This document shows, one piece after another, positions 29,496-41,349 of a stretch of DNA of 64,000 nucleotides. Within the stretch, counting starts at the first letter, position 1. Each line of letters starts with the position of its first letter. A model generated the notes under the pieces. It was not told where the DNA came from. It did not search any database and saw only the letters and a list, made by a program, of their open reading frames with translations. A program made the position numbers and the translations under genes. This DNA is from Nectonema munidae (Eukaryota; Nematomorpha; Nectonematoida; Nectonematidae): contig JAUIRK010000361.1 in the NCBI GenBank assembly GCA_030549495.1, positions 1 to 64,000 of the forward strand, given 5' to 3'.

Positions 29496-32031
29496 CAGGT
29501 AATCGTCGACTTACGACGGGGTTCCGTTCTGAATAACCTGTCGTAAAGCAAACTGGACGTAAGTCGAGTAGGTACATGTCAGAGTTAAAGTTACATTTTG
29601 TAGTTATATTTAATATTTATGCCTCGAAATTCTTTTAATTCTTGATATTTACACTCACTATAGTACATGAAGGTATTATGTGTTACCTTTAAGGTATTAT
29701 GTGTTACGTTTATATATGTATATATATATGCTGTTTATGTTTACAAAAAATGTAAAAAATATAAGTCAAAAATTTAAAAACAGTTTTATTTGGACACATC
29801 ACAAATAAAAATTATTTTTCGCTTGTGAATAGATGCGAACCTTCAAGATCTTCACTGAGCGCAGAGCTAAATGAAGGAGATTCTTTTTTCAGAAACGTAG
29901 TCATTTTTGTTTGAACGGTATTTTTGCGTCTCTCCTCATAAATTTCCTTATATGGACGAAAAGCATCTAAAACCAATCTTTCAATTTTTGCAAAACGTTC
30001 AACATTAGAATACATTTTTTTCAAAATGTGCAAGAACTTTGTTGACTTGCAATAAGCCTTCTTCTAATCCTTTAGTGCTGAAAATCCTCTGCACATCCTT
30101 TTCTACTTCTGCTCTTTCTGCCACACTTTTTTCTGTTGCCCTCATTTCTTCTTTTAATTTTTCTTCTTCAAGAACAATCAATTCTTCATTTGTCAGTTCC
30201 TCATTTTCTTTTTCAATTATTTATTCGACTTCTTCAATTTCACATTCCAAAGAAAGTTCTTTTGCCAGTGAGACTATTTTTTCTTTGATTATTTCTAAAT
30301 CACTTTCACTGTCGTGGCCAGCATTAACAAATCGTTTAACGCATTTTTTCCAAATGCCATTCATGCATTTTGTAGTTGCTTCCCATGCTGTAGCGATGTT
30401 TTTTATGCATTGAAGAAGATTATAGTTTTTCCAAAAACCTTTCAACGATAGCTCTTCATCCATATATGTGGCAACTATAGCTTGGGCAAAAGTCGTTTTG
30501 AGATAGTTAGCTTTAAAAACAAAAATGGCACCTTGGTCCATAGGCTGAATGAGAGCCGTTGTGTTAGGCGGTAAAAATACAATTTTCACGTTAGGATTCA
30601 GATCAGCTAAATAAGATGAGTGTCCGGGTGCGTTATCTAATACCAATAAAATTTTGAAAGGATGATTATTTTTAAAACAGTATTCACGAACTTCAGGAAT
30701 AAAACAATTGATAAACCAATCTTCGAAAAGTTGTTGCGTCATCCAAGCTTTTCTATTTGATCGGTAATAAACTGGCAACGTGTGTTTATTCACATTTTTA
30801 AAACATCTTGGATTTTCAGAATGGTAAATTAGAAACGGCGTCAACTTGAAACCAGCAATATTTCCACCGAGCAACAATGTCAGCCTATCTTTAAAGGCTT
30901 TAAATCCAGGCATACTTTTCGCTTCTTGGTGAATATAAGAACGTTCTGGCATACGTTCCCAAATCAAAGCAGTCTCATCGACGTTAAAAATTTGTTCTGG
31001 TATGTAACCTTCTTCTGAAATGATTGAATCTAAACTTTCAATAAACTTTTTTGCTCCTTCTTCATCAGAACTAGCAGCTTCCCCCGTGATTCTAACATTA
31101 TGTAGCTGAAATCTATTTTTAAATCTTTTAAACCAGCCAGTACTTGCAGAAAATTCTTGACTGCAATCTTTTCCAGCTCGCTTTTTTAAGGTTGCAAAAA
31201 ACTCAACGCCTTTGACTGCAAAGTATGCAGGCTCAATGCAATTCTTTTTTGTATTTGGCATTCAATCCAAACATTAAGTAGCTTTTCCATTTCGTGAATA
31301 GGCCCAGTTTGTTGTTTTGTTATTACCGTCGATCTCATGGGTGCTGAACCCTTAACAGCTTCACGAATTCTTTCTTTGTTTTTTAAAATAGTCGACACAG
31401 TAGAATGTGATAACAAAAGTTCTTGTGCAAGTTCTCCAACTTTCTTGCTATTTTCATATTGATTGATCATTTTCATATCAATATCAATTGCCTTTCTTGC
31501 TTTTTTAGCACGTTGTTCATTAGTAGGGAATGGGGGTTTTTTTAAGACATCTGAAGCTTTTAATTACTAACAATCTTAATTTAAAAATTTCATAAAAATA
31601 TAGTCAAACTAAAATGAATAAATATTTTTTTTTATTTTAAAAACTAAATCAAAAATATTTAAAGAAAAAGAGACTTATTGTACAAAAAAACATTTTTAGT
31701 AATAATCAGTCAAACACTTAAAATTTTTAAAGTGACGCAGTAATTAATCAATATTAAATAAATAGTTTTCTTAGCAGATTGTTTAAAAAATCAAAAATAA
31801 AATAATAATTTTAAAATTAGTACCATAACAAAACATGTATATAAAAAAATTAAAAGAATCAAAATTTCACTTACAACAATGTAAAAATCAAAACAAAAAA
31901 AAAGAGAAGTTATGCAAAAAAGAAAAAAACTGCCATTATTAAAATTTATTTTTGAGAAATATTTTAGTTTTGTTGGCGTCGTAAAGTCGATCTGTCGTAA
32001 GTCGGATATGTCGTAAGTCGACGACTACCTG
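29496..32031 (-). mobile_element. Tigger/pogo element, copy 2, complete with both ends
   Basis: The left end begins CAGGTAATCGTCGACTTACG and the right end is its inverted copy (CAGGTAGTCGTCGACTTACG), one mismatch in about 22. TA stands on both outer sides (29494-29495, 32032-32033), the Tc1/mariner-pogo target. The right end repeats the GTCGTAAGTCG block. It is 2536 bases long with one transposase gene on the minus strand, inside a BTAF1 intron in the same orientation. Confidence 0.92.
29812..31560 (-). pseudogene. Tigger transposase with intact DDD triad, few frame breaks
   Basis: The N-terminal HTH is open upstream of 31476 (KKARKAIDIDMKMINQYEN, ELLLSHSTVSTILKNKERI). The CENPB and DDE part is the 346-codon frame 30221-31261. 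NVDETALIWERMPERSY, LLVLDNAPGHSSY and PPNTTALIQPMDQGAIFVF each keep the catalytic Asp. The tail YKEIYEERRKNTVQTKMTTF (29812-30033) is the usual Tigger C-terminus. HTH and DDE frames overlap at 31186-31261, so one small indel separates them, and another separates the tail. Such transposases bind their own ends and cut and paste at TA. Confidence 0.9.
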
Positions 32032-32148
32032 TATATTAAATATATATGGTAATACTGCACTATCCATCACCAATATAAAGGAATGAACTTTCGTAGTATG
32101 GAGTGCATATTGAAAGTGACTACTCTGTAGCGCTGGACACATCCATAC

Positions 32149-32240
32149 TAGAGGACTGCGCGGGGCTGGCCACTCACACGGCTTTGCAGGACCCGCACAT
32201 AAATTGTAGGTGCGGATCATTTGTTTAAAATTAATGCGGC
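32149..32240 (+). mobile_element. hAT end, same family as 5385 and 22902
   Basis: TAGAGGACTGCGCGGGGC at 32149 followed by CACACGG and GGACCCGCAC parallels the minus-strand reading of the ends at 5385 and 22902. A further GC-rich block (GGCGGGTTCGGGCCGG, about 32,600) may be the opposite subterminal region. No coding part remains. Confidence 0.5.
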
Positions 32241-33153
32241 GTAGAGGTGGCTTCAATATTAGTACTGTGGGTTAACTTGTAAAAATGAGGGTATTTGCGA
32301 ATTAATTCTTTAAAATCTTCATTCATAGTTAATATCTGATCGTTCACATTCCTACACTTTTTGTTTTGCCCGATGTATTATGGCAACACGTGCTGCAAGC
32401 TAGCGTAACTTCAGTCTAGAGGCATTTAAAAGGGAAACCGCCAATGATATTTTGTTTTTAATCACTGCTATAAAAAATAAAATTGTCTGAAATTTAACAA
32501 GATAGAAATTCAAGGTATAAAAACAGTAGCATTTAAATTATATTCATCAAAATGAAATAGTTGTGACGGGCGAATAATAAGGGTGTAAATTTAAAATGGC
32601 GGGTTCGGGCCGGCTTAAAAATTTTAAGAGCGGGCGGGTTGCGGGCATTTTATTTTTTTATTGTGGGTGGAAATAATGAAATGCGTGGTGGGGTAGGTGT
32701 GAGCAAATTTTTAAAGCACATGAAGGGCTATAATAAATACTAGAGATGTATCGGATGTGGAATTTTTGTATCCACGGATGCGGAAACCATAATAGCTATT
32801 TTAAGCAAAAGCAAGTTTTATACTTCTCAAAAATTTAATTTCGAAAAACTTTGAGGTATATAGAAAAAAGAAAAATATTCGAAAATTGCGGATGTTGAAA
32901 CCTAATTGATCCGTGGATGTAAGAATTTTGCGTATGCGGATATCCGACACATCTCTAACAAATACCAGTAGACAGCAATGGACGTTAAAAATTTTGGAAT
33001 CAAATTTATCTACGATAGTTAACCTGAAGAATGTCCAAAACTCGTGCTGAAAAAATTAAAACTATGTCGGATGAAATGAAAATAAGCATTTCATTTGTTT
33101 GCGTCAAATTTCTAAGCGTATACATGATAGTGAATAGTCAAAGAAGTGTTTAC

Positions 33154-33277
33154 TCTTTTGAAAAGCGGACCAACGCTTTGGGGATGTTGCTTGAATAACG
33201 AGCCAATTTGCTCGACAGATGTGATTCGCAAAACGGAATTAGAATCGCCTTCCAAAATAGAAAAGAGTTTTTCAATC
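33154..33277 (-). CDS. BTAF1: BTAF1 exon 2, N-terminal helix pair
   Basis: Acceptor TTTATTTAG, donor GTAAAC. Reads IEKLFSILEGDSNSVLRIT then SVEQIGSLFKQHPQSVG, matching human LDRLFLLLDTGTTPVTRKA and AAQQLGEVVKLHPHELN. The codon before it is split, so a short upstream exon with the start Met is expected. It was not found. Confidence 0.88.
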
Positions 33278-33707
33278 CTAAATAAATAAATAAAATATAT
33301 TTTAGAAAATCTAAGTTTTTAAAAAACAGAAAAGCCCGAAAGATTCCACTTTCTCAAAGCGCAAGTTAAAACTCTTAAGGGCGCTGTGAAAAATTGTAAG
33401 AATAAAAAAAATTGATATAGAAAAGTTATAATACCCTTTGTACTATTCTGAAGTAGGATTGGGGCGTTTATGATTATAAGCAGAATCACAGAAATTCTTA
33501 TAATCGTAATCAGAACCTCAATCCTTTTTTAAAAAAAGCACAAAATCATAATAAGAACGAAAATAAAGTCTAGCGAATCAGAAAAATGAAATTCTCTCAG
33601 CAAGTTTAGTTACTTGGCATTCAATCTATTGTAGCTTATTCCTGTAATTATAGATCAGAGAATGTTCCTAATCAATTGTCACCATTCATTAGGAACAGTA
33701 AAACGAC
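33278..33707. other. Upstream of BTAF1 exon 2, no gene identified
   Basis: About 33,320-33,420 resembles the hAT-like sequence after 15546 (GGGCGCTGTGAAAAATTGTAAG against GGCACGCTGTAAAAAGTTACG in the same arrangement). No convincing first exon of BTAF1 was seen. Confidence 0.4.
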
Positions 33708-34097
33708 TAGGGTTGTGGAATGGAGAAAAATATTTTACGACTCCGACTCTACTTATTATTTTATTGGAAATGGAAAAATCTGAATCGAAACCGTAGTTAA
33801 AAAATTTAGAGAATCAAAATCATAATCTAGAATCGCCCCTAACTTTGTTCTGAAGTGAGAAAATTCTTTTACACTTTCCCATTTGTATGGTAGAAAATGA
33901 ATTGGGTGCTGTAAATAAAATTTTAAGTAATTAAAGAAAGATATCAAATAATGAAAAGTAGTGATATCAGAATTAACTTCAGCAATATCAAACCGAACAC
34001 AGACTAGTTAGGTGTACTCCATTATATTCTAACTAACTTTTAAAAATAAAAAAAGTATGTGGCAAAGTAAAAAACAAATTTTTAAAAAGATAGGTTA

Positions 34098-34225
34098 CAC
34101 AAATTTGGGTTTTCTTTGTAAAAAATCATGAATTTAACATTCCTTTTTTACCAATACCTGTCACAAATTTGGGTTTTCTTTGTAAAAAATCATGAATTTA
34201 ACATTCCTTTTTTACCAATACCTGT
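34098..34225. repeat. Perfect 64-base tandem duplication
   Basis: Two head-to-tail copies (34098-34161 and 34162-34225), each starting CACAAATTTGGG and ending ACCTGT, with no differences by eye. A recent local duplication. Confidence 0.9.
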
Positions 34226-35931
34226 TTTTTTCAGGTCTATACAAAAAAAGATCATCGGAAGTTGAATAGTTTCAAAAGCTATTATAAAATTTGAAAAAAT
34301 TAATAAAATAATTTAATATTTACATAAATAAAACAATAAAATTGAATATCAAACCATCTGAATTATTTTTAGAAAAGTAAACGTATGAAAAATCAACTAT
34401 AAAATAGTTTTTTAGTTAAAAATTATATTTTTGGTTAGATTAAATTTTAAATAAACTTTTAAAGAAAGTAAAATAAGATTCCTACAAATTACAAAGTAGG
34501 TCCTTTTTTGGACTGATTCTTATAAATTACACTCAAAATGATTTTACGTTTTTTCTTAGATTGATTATTAGTTATAATTTTTGAAAAATCATGATATCCT
34601 GCTTATTCTGTCTAAAAATTATCAAAACGAGGGTGATGTTTATAATTAAAAATGGGTGTTTAATAATTATATGGAATGGATCGTCTTGTGCTAAAAAAAA
34701 AGAGATAAAATACAAAAAGAAAATCTTGAATGTTTCCTTTAAACACTACAAAAATAAATAAACAAATTTCTAGAAAATGGTATTTTCAACGTCTAATTTA
34801 AAGCACAAAATCAAGTATGTCACATTCTCGATATGAGATTCTCAAAAATGAAATCAATTATCCAGCAAGATTATTTACAAAAAAAATAGAGCCTATCATA
34901 GTGGATATTATTAAAAATGTAAGATTTAGGAGAAGATAATGTCATACTTTTGACATGACATTTTCTTGTTTAAAAAAACTATTGATAAAAAGCTTAGTTA
35001 TAATCAATATGTGATTAAGTGTAATATTTATTACAAATACAAAATTAATACATTCAGAGGAATTATATTTAATAAAACTAAATTGATCAATATATCTATA
35101 TATCTATCTCTATAAATTATGAATGAAGATACAGATAAAAAATTAATTATGGCATATCCATGCAAAGATGTTAAATAAGTCATAGAAAACTGCGAGGAAA
35201 TAATTGCAAAAATCATTGAAAATATTTTGCTATTCCAACTCCGATTGCACCTATTTCAAATTTCGTGACATCAACTCTATTTATGTATAATTCTTTTAAC
35301 ACCGATGAATCCACCTATTTATATTTATGCGAATTGGGGGAGGGGGGATGCATTGTTTATTTTGATTGATTTCCCATCTGGAAATATTAAAATGAGTCAG
35401 ATTATAAAAAAATGTTTAAAAAATAGCACAAAATTTATTAAAAAATTATAAAACAAGTGTTTATACAGAAAACTTTCAAGGTTTTTCAAGCCATACTTAT
35501 CTTAAAATGGAATGAAATGAAAACAAAGTTTACATTTTAATGGTTTGTATTTGTAGTATAGTGTCTTTATCACATTGTCTTCAAGATTTTAAAAAAGATT
35601 TATCTAAGCAAAAACAATAGCACTCAAAAACTAAATTAATCATAATTATTTTCTTTAAAGTAAAATGTTTACATTTTTTCCAAAAACTTCCCACTCCAAA
35701 ACTGAGCTACGAATTTATATACAATTAAAAAGAATTTATATACGAATTTAAATACTAGATTTGTGTAATAAAAAAAGTTCGTTCTTAAATTTTATTGATT
35801 TTTTTTGCCTTTTTTACACAACGTTAGGCTAAAATGATACCTTTTTTTGCGCTTGTGCAATGTAGGGAACTCAAGAAAGTAACTATCAATTGATTTTTCA
35901 ATCTAATATTTATAAATATTACTATTTTTAA

Positions 35932-36036
35932 CCCATTTAGGACCGAACAAGGCAGACGACTTTAGTAATTCCTATTTAATTCCATTTAAAGTAGGAATTC
36001 GTCTGCGTTACTTTTGGGAACATTGGTCTTAAATGG
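35932..36036. mobile_element. piggyBac-type miniature element
   Basis: Preceded by TTAA (35928-35931). The ends are inverted and imperfect: CCCATTTAGGACC against CCATTTAAGACC. The inner arms GCAGACGA (35952-35959) and TCGTCTGC (35999-36006) form a hairpin. The right TTAA has decayed. It lies inside the candidate 2.4 kb element. Confidence 0.55.
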
Positions 36037-36109
36037 AATCATAGTCATACTCCGACTTCCCCTCCTTCCCAAAAAGTGGGACTCTACCAACTCCGACTCA
36101 ACAACCCTG

Positions 36110-39100
36110 GAAAGAGAGAGCAACAAAAATTCTTATAAAAGTGAAGGTAGGAAATATATATTTTGAGAATCTACTTTACATACTTTACATTTTATTCGCA
36201 ACAACACAAAAAATAGTGATTGATTTTACAGCGATATTCTATGTAAGCGTGTGCCTTTCGGATATTCAATATTCCATCAATCAAGTATAATAAAATATAT
36301 AAACCTGGTGTTGAAGGTGGCCCATTAAATTAGTGATAAAATAAAGAGGTGAACACTAAAATAAATAATTTATTGGGCACTTAAAATTTTAAAAATGTAA
36401 ATTTTCGCCGACAGTCGACTTTTTCAAACGCAAAATGATTATGGGTAAGCGGGAGAAAACGATGTAGCTTGAGACAAAGAGTTATAATAAAATAACAAAA
36501 GTAAAAAGGTTTTGGTGTGTTTTTAAAATTGCAATCCTGGGATTCAAAAAATTTTTTATGCTGGCTTTAGATAAATAGTAGTTAATTCTAAATTTTTTAA
36601 GGTGGGGAAAACACAGCTGAAAAAGAGTAATGAAAACATTGCTTGAGACGACCTTCAGATACACTAGTCAAAATTTCATGTGGAAATATCATTGTTGGCG
36701 TCATGATTTTTAGGCTGATGACATGCTATAACTAGAATTTAGAGTAAAAGACCTTTACACATATTTTCTAAAAAAAATAATTAAAAATTATTTTATTCAA
36801 TCATTTCAGATCGAAGCAAAATAGTAAATGAATACTTATAACAATCGGGAACAAGCATTGTATTAAACCAAATATAATTAGGTCTAAACGAAGCAATTCT
36901 ACATAAACAGTTAAAAGTGAGAATAGAAGAGGAACTTATATAAATAATAAAAAGTTTGAAGGACCTTGAGATATAAAAGATTTGAAAATCGTTATCTTGC
37001 CTTAAAATGTAATAAAGCTTATTACTCTCACTATCACCATTATGATTTTCTTCTAGATGTATACTTCTTTTATTTTTAATACATTACAAATATTGTAAAA
37101 TGAACTAATGTTTTTTCAGAGATTAAACTAAACTCTAGAGATGAAAAAATATGCAATTTTCACTTGGAAATGGATTTTATTTTTTTGTTTTCAAAATAAA
37201 TTATTTTATCATATTTGAATTTATAAAGACGAATGCCCAAACAGGTATACATTAGTAGCACACACACCACCCAGGCAGGCACACTCATTAAACACGCAAA
37301 CAAACTCAAAGATAGACACAACAATATATATATATTTTTAATATTATTGATAGAGGACATCCGTCTTTTAGAGAAAATGTCTAGCTACCTTCGTGAATGA
37401 TAAAGCTGAATTAGAGAATATTGTGATGTAATGATAAAACAGAGATATCACGACTAATGTAATACTTTATTTCGAAAATATAGAAAATCAAAGACAGTGG
37501 ATAGTAATTGACATATAAATTGCATAGAAACGTGATCACGTACAAAGGGGAAAGTTTAGAATGCCTTTATGAATAACGCTTTCAAATTTAGTATCGATTT
37601 GAAAAAAAAGAAATATTTAATAACTTCTCTATAATAAAAGATATTCACAATGATTATGCATTTGGTAGGTATTGATTCGGTGAGAACAGGGAATTATTTT
37701 TTTATATAAACATTATATATTTGCATATATTTCATTAGTATAAGATCAATCACAGTATTTTAATTAAAAAAAAAGCCAAACGATACAAATGTTAAAAAGC
37801 AGAAGTACATATACTGAGCTCGCTTTTGTTGTATAAGGGTATATAAAAATGAAGTATCTGAGTATTTTGGGATTATATGCGTAGTAGCCAGAGCACCCTC
37901 CCCCTCCCACTCACTTCTGAAGAAATTTCTGATCGCACTGAGAAAAAATATCTTATATGTGCAATGAAAAATTTTGTTTCCCTCCCCGTGATTCAAATTA
38001 ATGGGGCGTCATTGAATAAGCGTAGTTAGCGATGAACAATTAAAATTACCCACTTCTTATTTAGGGCTCGTAAAAACTTGGGAAAATTAAACTGGAGTTT
38101 TACTCGGACAATTTAAAAAGTCGAGTTATTTTTATATTACATACTTAAAATGTGATTTGATATTAAACTTTTTAAATCAAAATGAGATTTATATGAAGTC
38201 TCTAAATATTAAACGGTAAAGGTTCATCTCTAAATATTATGTAAAAAATAAAATTTAATATTTATCATAGACATTCAAGCAACGTATAATGTAATAAATT
38301 TTGCAAGTTAAGTTATCTAAAACACATATTCAAAGCAGCAACGCACATCCGGGAGGGGAGGGGTAACGCCCCCTACCTCCCACCATCCTCCAATATGATT
38401 TTAATTGGGGCGAAATAGCTTTCGATCACCCAATAATTAAAAATTTTTAATTTTATATCATTAAGGCTTGTTTTATTCGTGGGTAGATTTTTCATATTAC
38501 TTTACTTGTTTTATGGTGGAGTTTCGAACACAAATTCTCCTAAAAAAAATTTTAAAAATTTTATAAAAAGTTTTCACACCCATCCCCAAAAATCTTAAGG
38601 ATGTGCGCACTCGGTTTAAAGTATATTATTTTAATTTTGTCTCTTAAAATATTCATGAAGAAAATTATATCTTGTAAAGTTAAGGACGCAATGAAATAGC
38701 AAACTTTAGTTATACATTAGAAAATGCTCCTTGTTTGAATTCGAGTTATAAAGGAGCAAAACCCAACACTATTTTATAGAATCCATGACGATTTTTTCTA
38801 GAAAACTGTTTTCAATTTTTTTATTGAAGGAATTGCTTGATTAAGTTCTAGACGTTTATTTTTATGATCAATTGATTCAAAATATCAAAATTCATTTTGA
38901 AAAGCAAGTATTTTTTCTTTATCATATTAGAAATCTTTCTATTAGGATATTTTATTAAAATTTTTTTATCAACTGCCAATCGTTTAATGGAGCATTGATA
39001 GAAAGGGAAGATGTTATCCATGATTTCACATAAACCAATACCAAAACAAAGAAAAATCGAGTATTCCTGGTTCTTCAACTTACATCATTGATTTTTAAAA

Positions 39101-39375
39101 AGAAACATTTTAATTGAGTATAATGCTTGACATCCACCCTGTCCCATGCATAGCTATTGGTGAACAAAAACTAACGTTTTGTGAATTCAAATAGTTCTGA
39201 TTTAAATTTTCTTTTTCCTTTTTATTAATAAAGTCATCTTTACTAGCTTCAAAGAGGGTTTAGTTAAATAAACTTAAATTATCTTTAAAACATTTAAATA
39301 ATAAAATTTTTGGGCTTGTAAAAACTGAACTCAGAGAGACTTCAAATGCAGCCTTTAGTAAAAGTTTTTAAATGT
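36110..39375. other. Gene-free AT-rich stretch
   Basis: No coding sequence recognised. Short GC-rich spots at about 37,890-37,915 and 38,350-38,390 (GGGAGGGGAGGGG with a facing CCCCCTACCTCCC) may be ends of decayed elements. All open frames lack motifs. Confidence 0.5.
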
Positions 39376-39379
39376 GATT

Positions 39380-39695
39380 CCTACAGGACAAATAAAACAG
39401 GTTTTTTCAAGAATCCTTTCTATTAAAATACAGGAACCATTCTCTTTACCTGTATTTTTGCTGTTGTATCGAAACAAATTGCCTTTACCTTGTCTAAAAG
39501 ATTTCATGGATTCAAACAATTTATGATAGCTTCAACATGGGCTTTTCCTGTCGAGTTTATTAATTTTGAAACTCATAGCAAGTGTTCAGCGTCCAAAGCC
39601 AAAATAGGAAATGGCAAGCGATCAATGTGCTTTTGAGATGTGAGATCTTCCATCATCTTACCATCCCAGTAAACAGTTATTTCTTAATTTTGAGC
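39380..39695 (-). pseudogene. Fragment of a repeated animal transposase-like protein (CFDTT family)
   Basis: The minus strand reads TVYWDGKMMEDLTSQKHID then RLPFPILALDAEHLL, and further on AICFDTTA with NTGKENGSCILIE in the next frame. This order (HWDGK.. DRLPI..., CFDTTASNTG..NG) is familiar from a repeated, probably transposon-derived protein of many invertebrates and fish. I recall no formal name. Stops and frame changes show it is dead. Confidence 0.5.
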
Positions 39696-40139
39696 GGTTC
39701 TAGTTTTTATTCTGAATAGAGATATGATTAATATTGTACTCAAAATTTTGGCAGCTTCGGTTAATATTAATGTTGATTTCCTTGAAGAATGCGTACGATC
39801 TTAGGAACACATTTCCTTAGTTATGAAATAGTTTCTTATTTAATTTTAAAACAAACTATCAACCTTTTAATTTTCTTCACTATAACATGTAGAAATCTCT
39901 AATGAAACTTGGCTCATCGGTGCTACTATCATCAAACTAAATTTCTTTCTTCCAGCTCTTTTTTTATCTAAGGAAGAACAAATTGCTGGCATTTCCTATG
40001 CAACCTGGACGCTTTTTCCATTTTTTAGCTTATAAAATTGTAAACCTTAGATCTTTGAATTTTCAAAATCTGTCAAATATATCAAAGAGTTTATCTGGAT
40101 TTAGAAAAAGTTTTTCTTTATTTTTGTGACATTTTAATT

Positions 40140-40620
40140 TTTGAGTAGGGTTGGATCAAATACATATTTTCTAAGTCAAATACAAATACTTTTGTTTGAA
40201 ATTCCGAAAATAAAAACACAAATATTATTGTTGAGGATTTGAAAAATATAAATACAATACTTTTGTTTGGGAATCCAAAAATACAAATATTTATGTTTGG
40301 GATTACAAAAATACAAATAATTTTGTTCAAAATTGACTAAAATACAAGTATAATACTTGTTTAAACGATATAAATAAGAATCGAAATACTTTTATTTCAG
40401 ATTCTAAATTAAATAAATATTTTATTTACATTTTTTCAAGTTCTGATGGGAAAGTTTCCGGGGCGAGTTGTGCTCTCCAAGGTGTGTAAATATTACCAGC
40501 ATTGCTAAACACTCTTTCTAATGGTGCTGATGTTTCACGGCACGTTAAAATATTTTTTCACAAATTGTTTTAAAATTTTGAAGCATTTTTTATCTTGCCA
40601 GTACTTCAATCGATTGATAT
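40140..40620 (-). pseudogene. hAT transposase C-terminal fragment with AAATACAAATA-rich end
   Basis: At about 40,440-40,560 the minus strand reads TCRETSAPLERVFSNAGNI then YTPWRAQLAPETF, the hAT dimerisation motif (SERVFSxAGN..RxxLxPE). On its left, 40,145-40,420 consists of repeated AAATACAAATAC and TTTTGTTTG blocks starting AGGGTTGGATCAAATAC, a repetitive end typical of some hAT families. Similar blocks return at about 41,260-41,345. Confidence 0.6.
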
Positions 40621-41349
40621 GAAAAAGCCAGGCACTTTCTTCAATGTTTCAAACTCTGCCTTCACAACTGAAATATCGTTTGTTGAAGAACTAACCATGG
40701 TTTGTCCGGGTGGAGGCATATAGTAAAAAGACGTGGTTGCTTAGCATTCATCCCAACCTCGTTTTGATTGATGTTCATTGAGACGAAAGGGATATTCTCT
40801 TTAACTTTTATCTTCTCAAAGATTGGTTGAAAGAATTTAGAAATAATAAGATCAAGATCTTCGATATCATTTCTTTTTGCATTTCTTTAGATGGTATCCA
40901 TTCTAACTTAAACCTAGAAGAATCCATGATAGCTGCAGCAATCACATTTTTTAAGTGTAATAAAATAAATTTTTTAAGTGGTTTCTTAATAAATTTCAGT
41001 AGTCAAAAGTTTTGAGGCAACACAATATTAAATGTGAAGTTAGCAAAGATATTAAAGTTTTGCTATCAGATACTATTAAATATATTTATAGAAAGAATTT
41101 GTATGAAATAATTTGCTTAGAAATTCAACAAGCAGCGACGAGTGATAATTTTCAAGTTGATCCACAAATGGGGCTCATGGCATGAAAGACTCATTAATCA
41201 TTTGATATACTTCATAAGCATCCCTCATTACGGTTCTCCTTTCTTTCCAGATAATCGTTAAATCAAATATCTTTGTTTCAAATTCCAAAAATACATATAC
41301 AAATAGTTTTTTTCGATATCCCAAAAATATAAATATTTTGAGATTCTAT

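Larger units (their letters stand above)
28565..33153. other. BTAF1 intron with Tigger copy 2 and hAT ends
   Basis: About 4.6 kb, more than half of it the Tigger element at 29496-32031. hAT-like GC-rich ends follow at 32149 and about 32,577. The stretch 28,570-29,490 shows nothing recognisable. Confidence 0.6.
8512..33277 (-). other. BTAF1: BTAF1 (Mot1) gene, second exon to 3' end
   Basis: BTAF1/Mot1 is a nuclear Snf2-family ATPase. Its N-terminal HEAT repeats grip TBP, and its C-terminal motor removes TBP from DNA, redistributing it between promoters. Sixteen exon candidates were traced by translation, similarity to the known animal protein from near its N-terminus to its last residues, and GT-AG boundaries. 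Together they code for about 1750 residues against about 1850 in human. Phases agree at every join except between the exon at 23469-23503 and the one at 20420-20553. The first exon with the start codon was not found. Introns range from about 47 bases to about 4.6 kb, and the long ones are filled by transposons. The HEAT part is strongly diverged, the motor well kept. Confidence 0.9.
33708..36109. mobile_element. Candidate 2.4 kb non-coding element with AGGGTTGT ends
   Basis: The left end reads TAGGGTTGTGGAATGGAG; the right end reversed reads CAGGGTTGTTGAGTCGGAG. ACTCCGACT-type subterminal repeats occur inside at about 33,741, 35,230 and 36,050-36,100, as in hAT families with GGAGTCGGAG ends. 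No target duplication and no transposase frame were found, so it may be two fragments rather than one element. Confidence 0.4.

Noticed and set aside
33614-33620. ATGCCAA followed by GTAACT (minus) as first exon of BTAF1
   Set aside because: It would leave in phase 1, while exon 2 needs phase 2.
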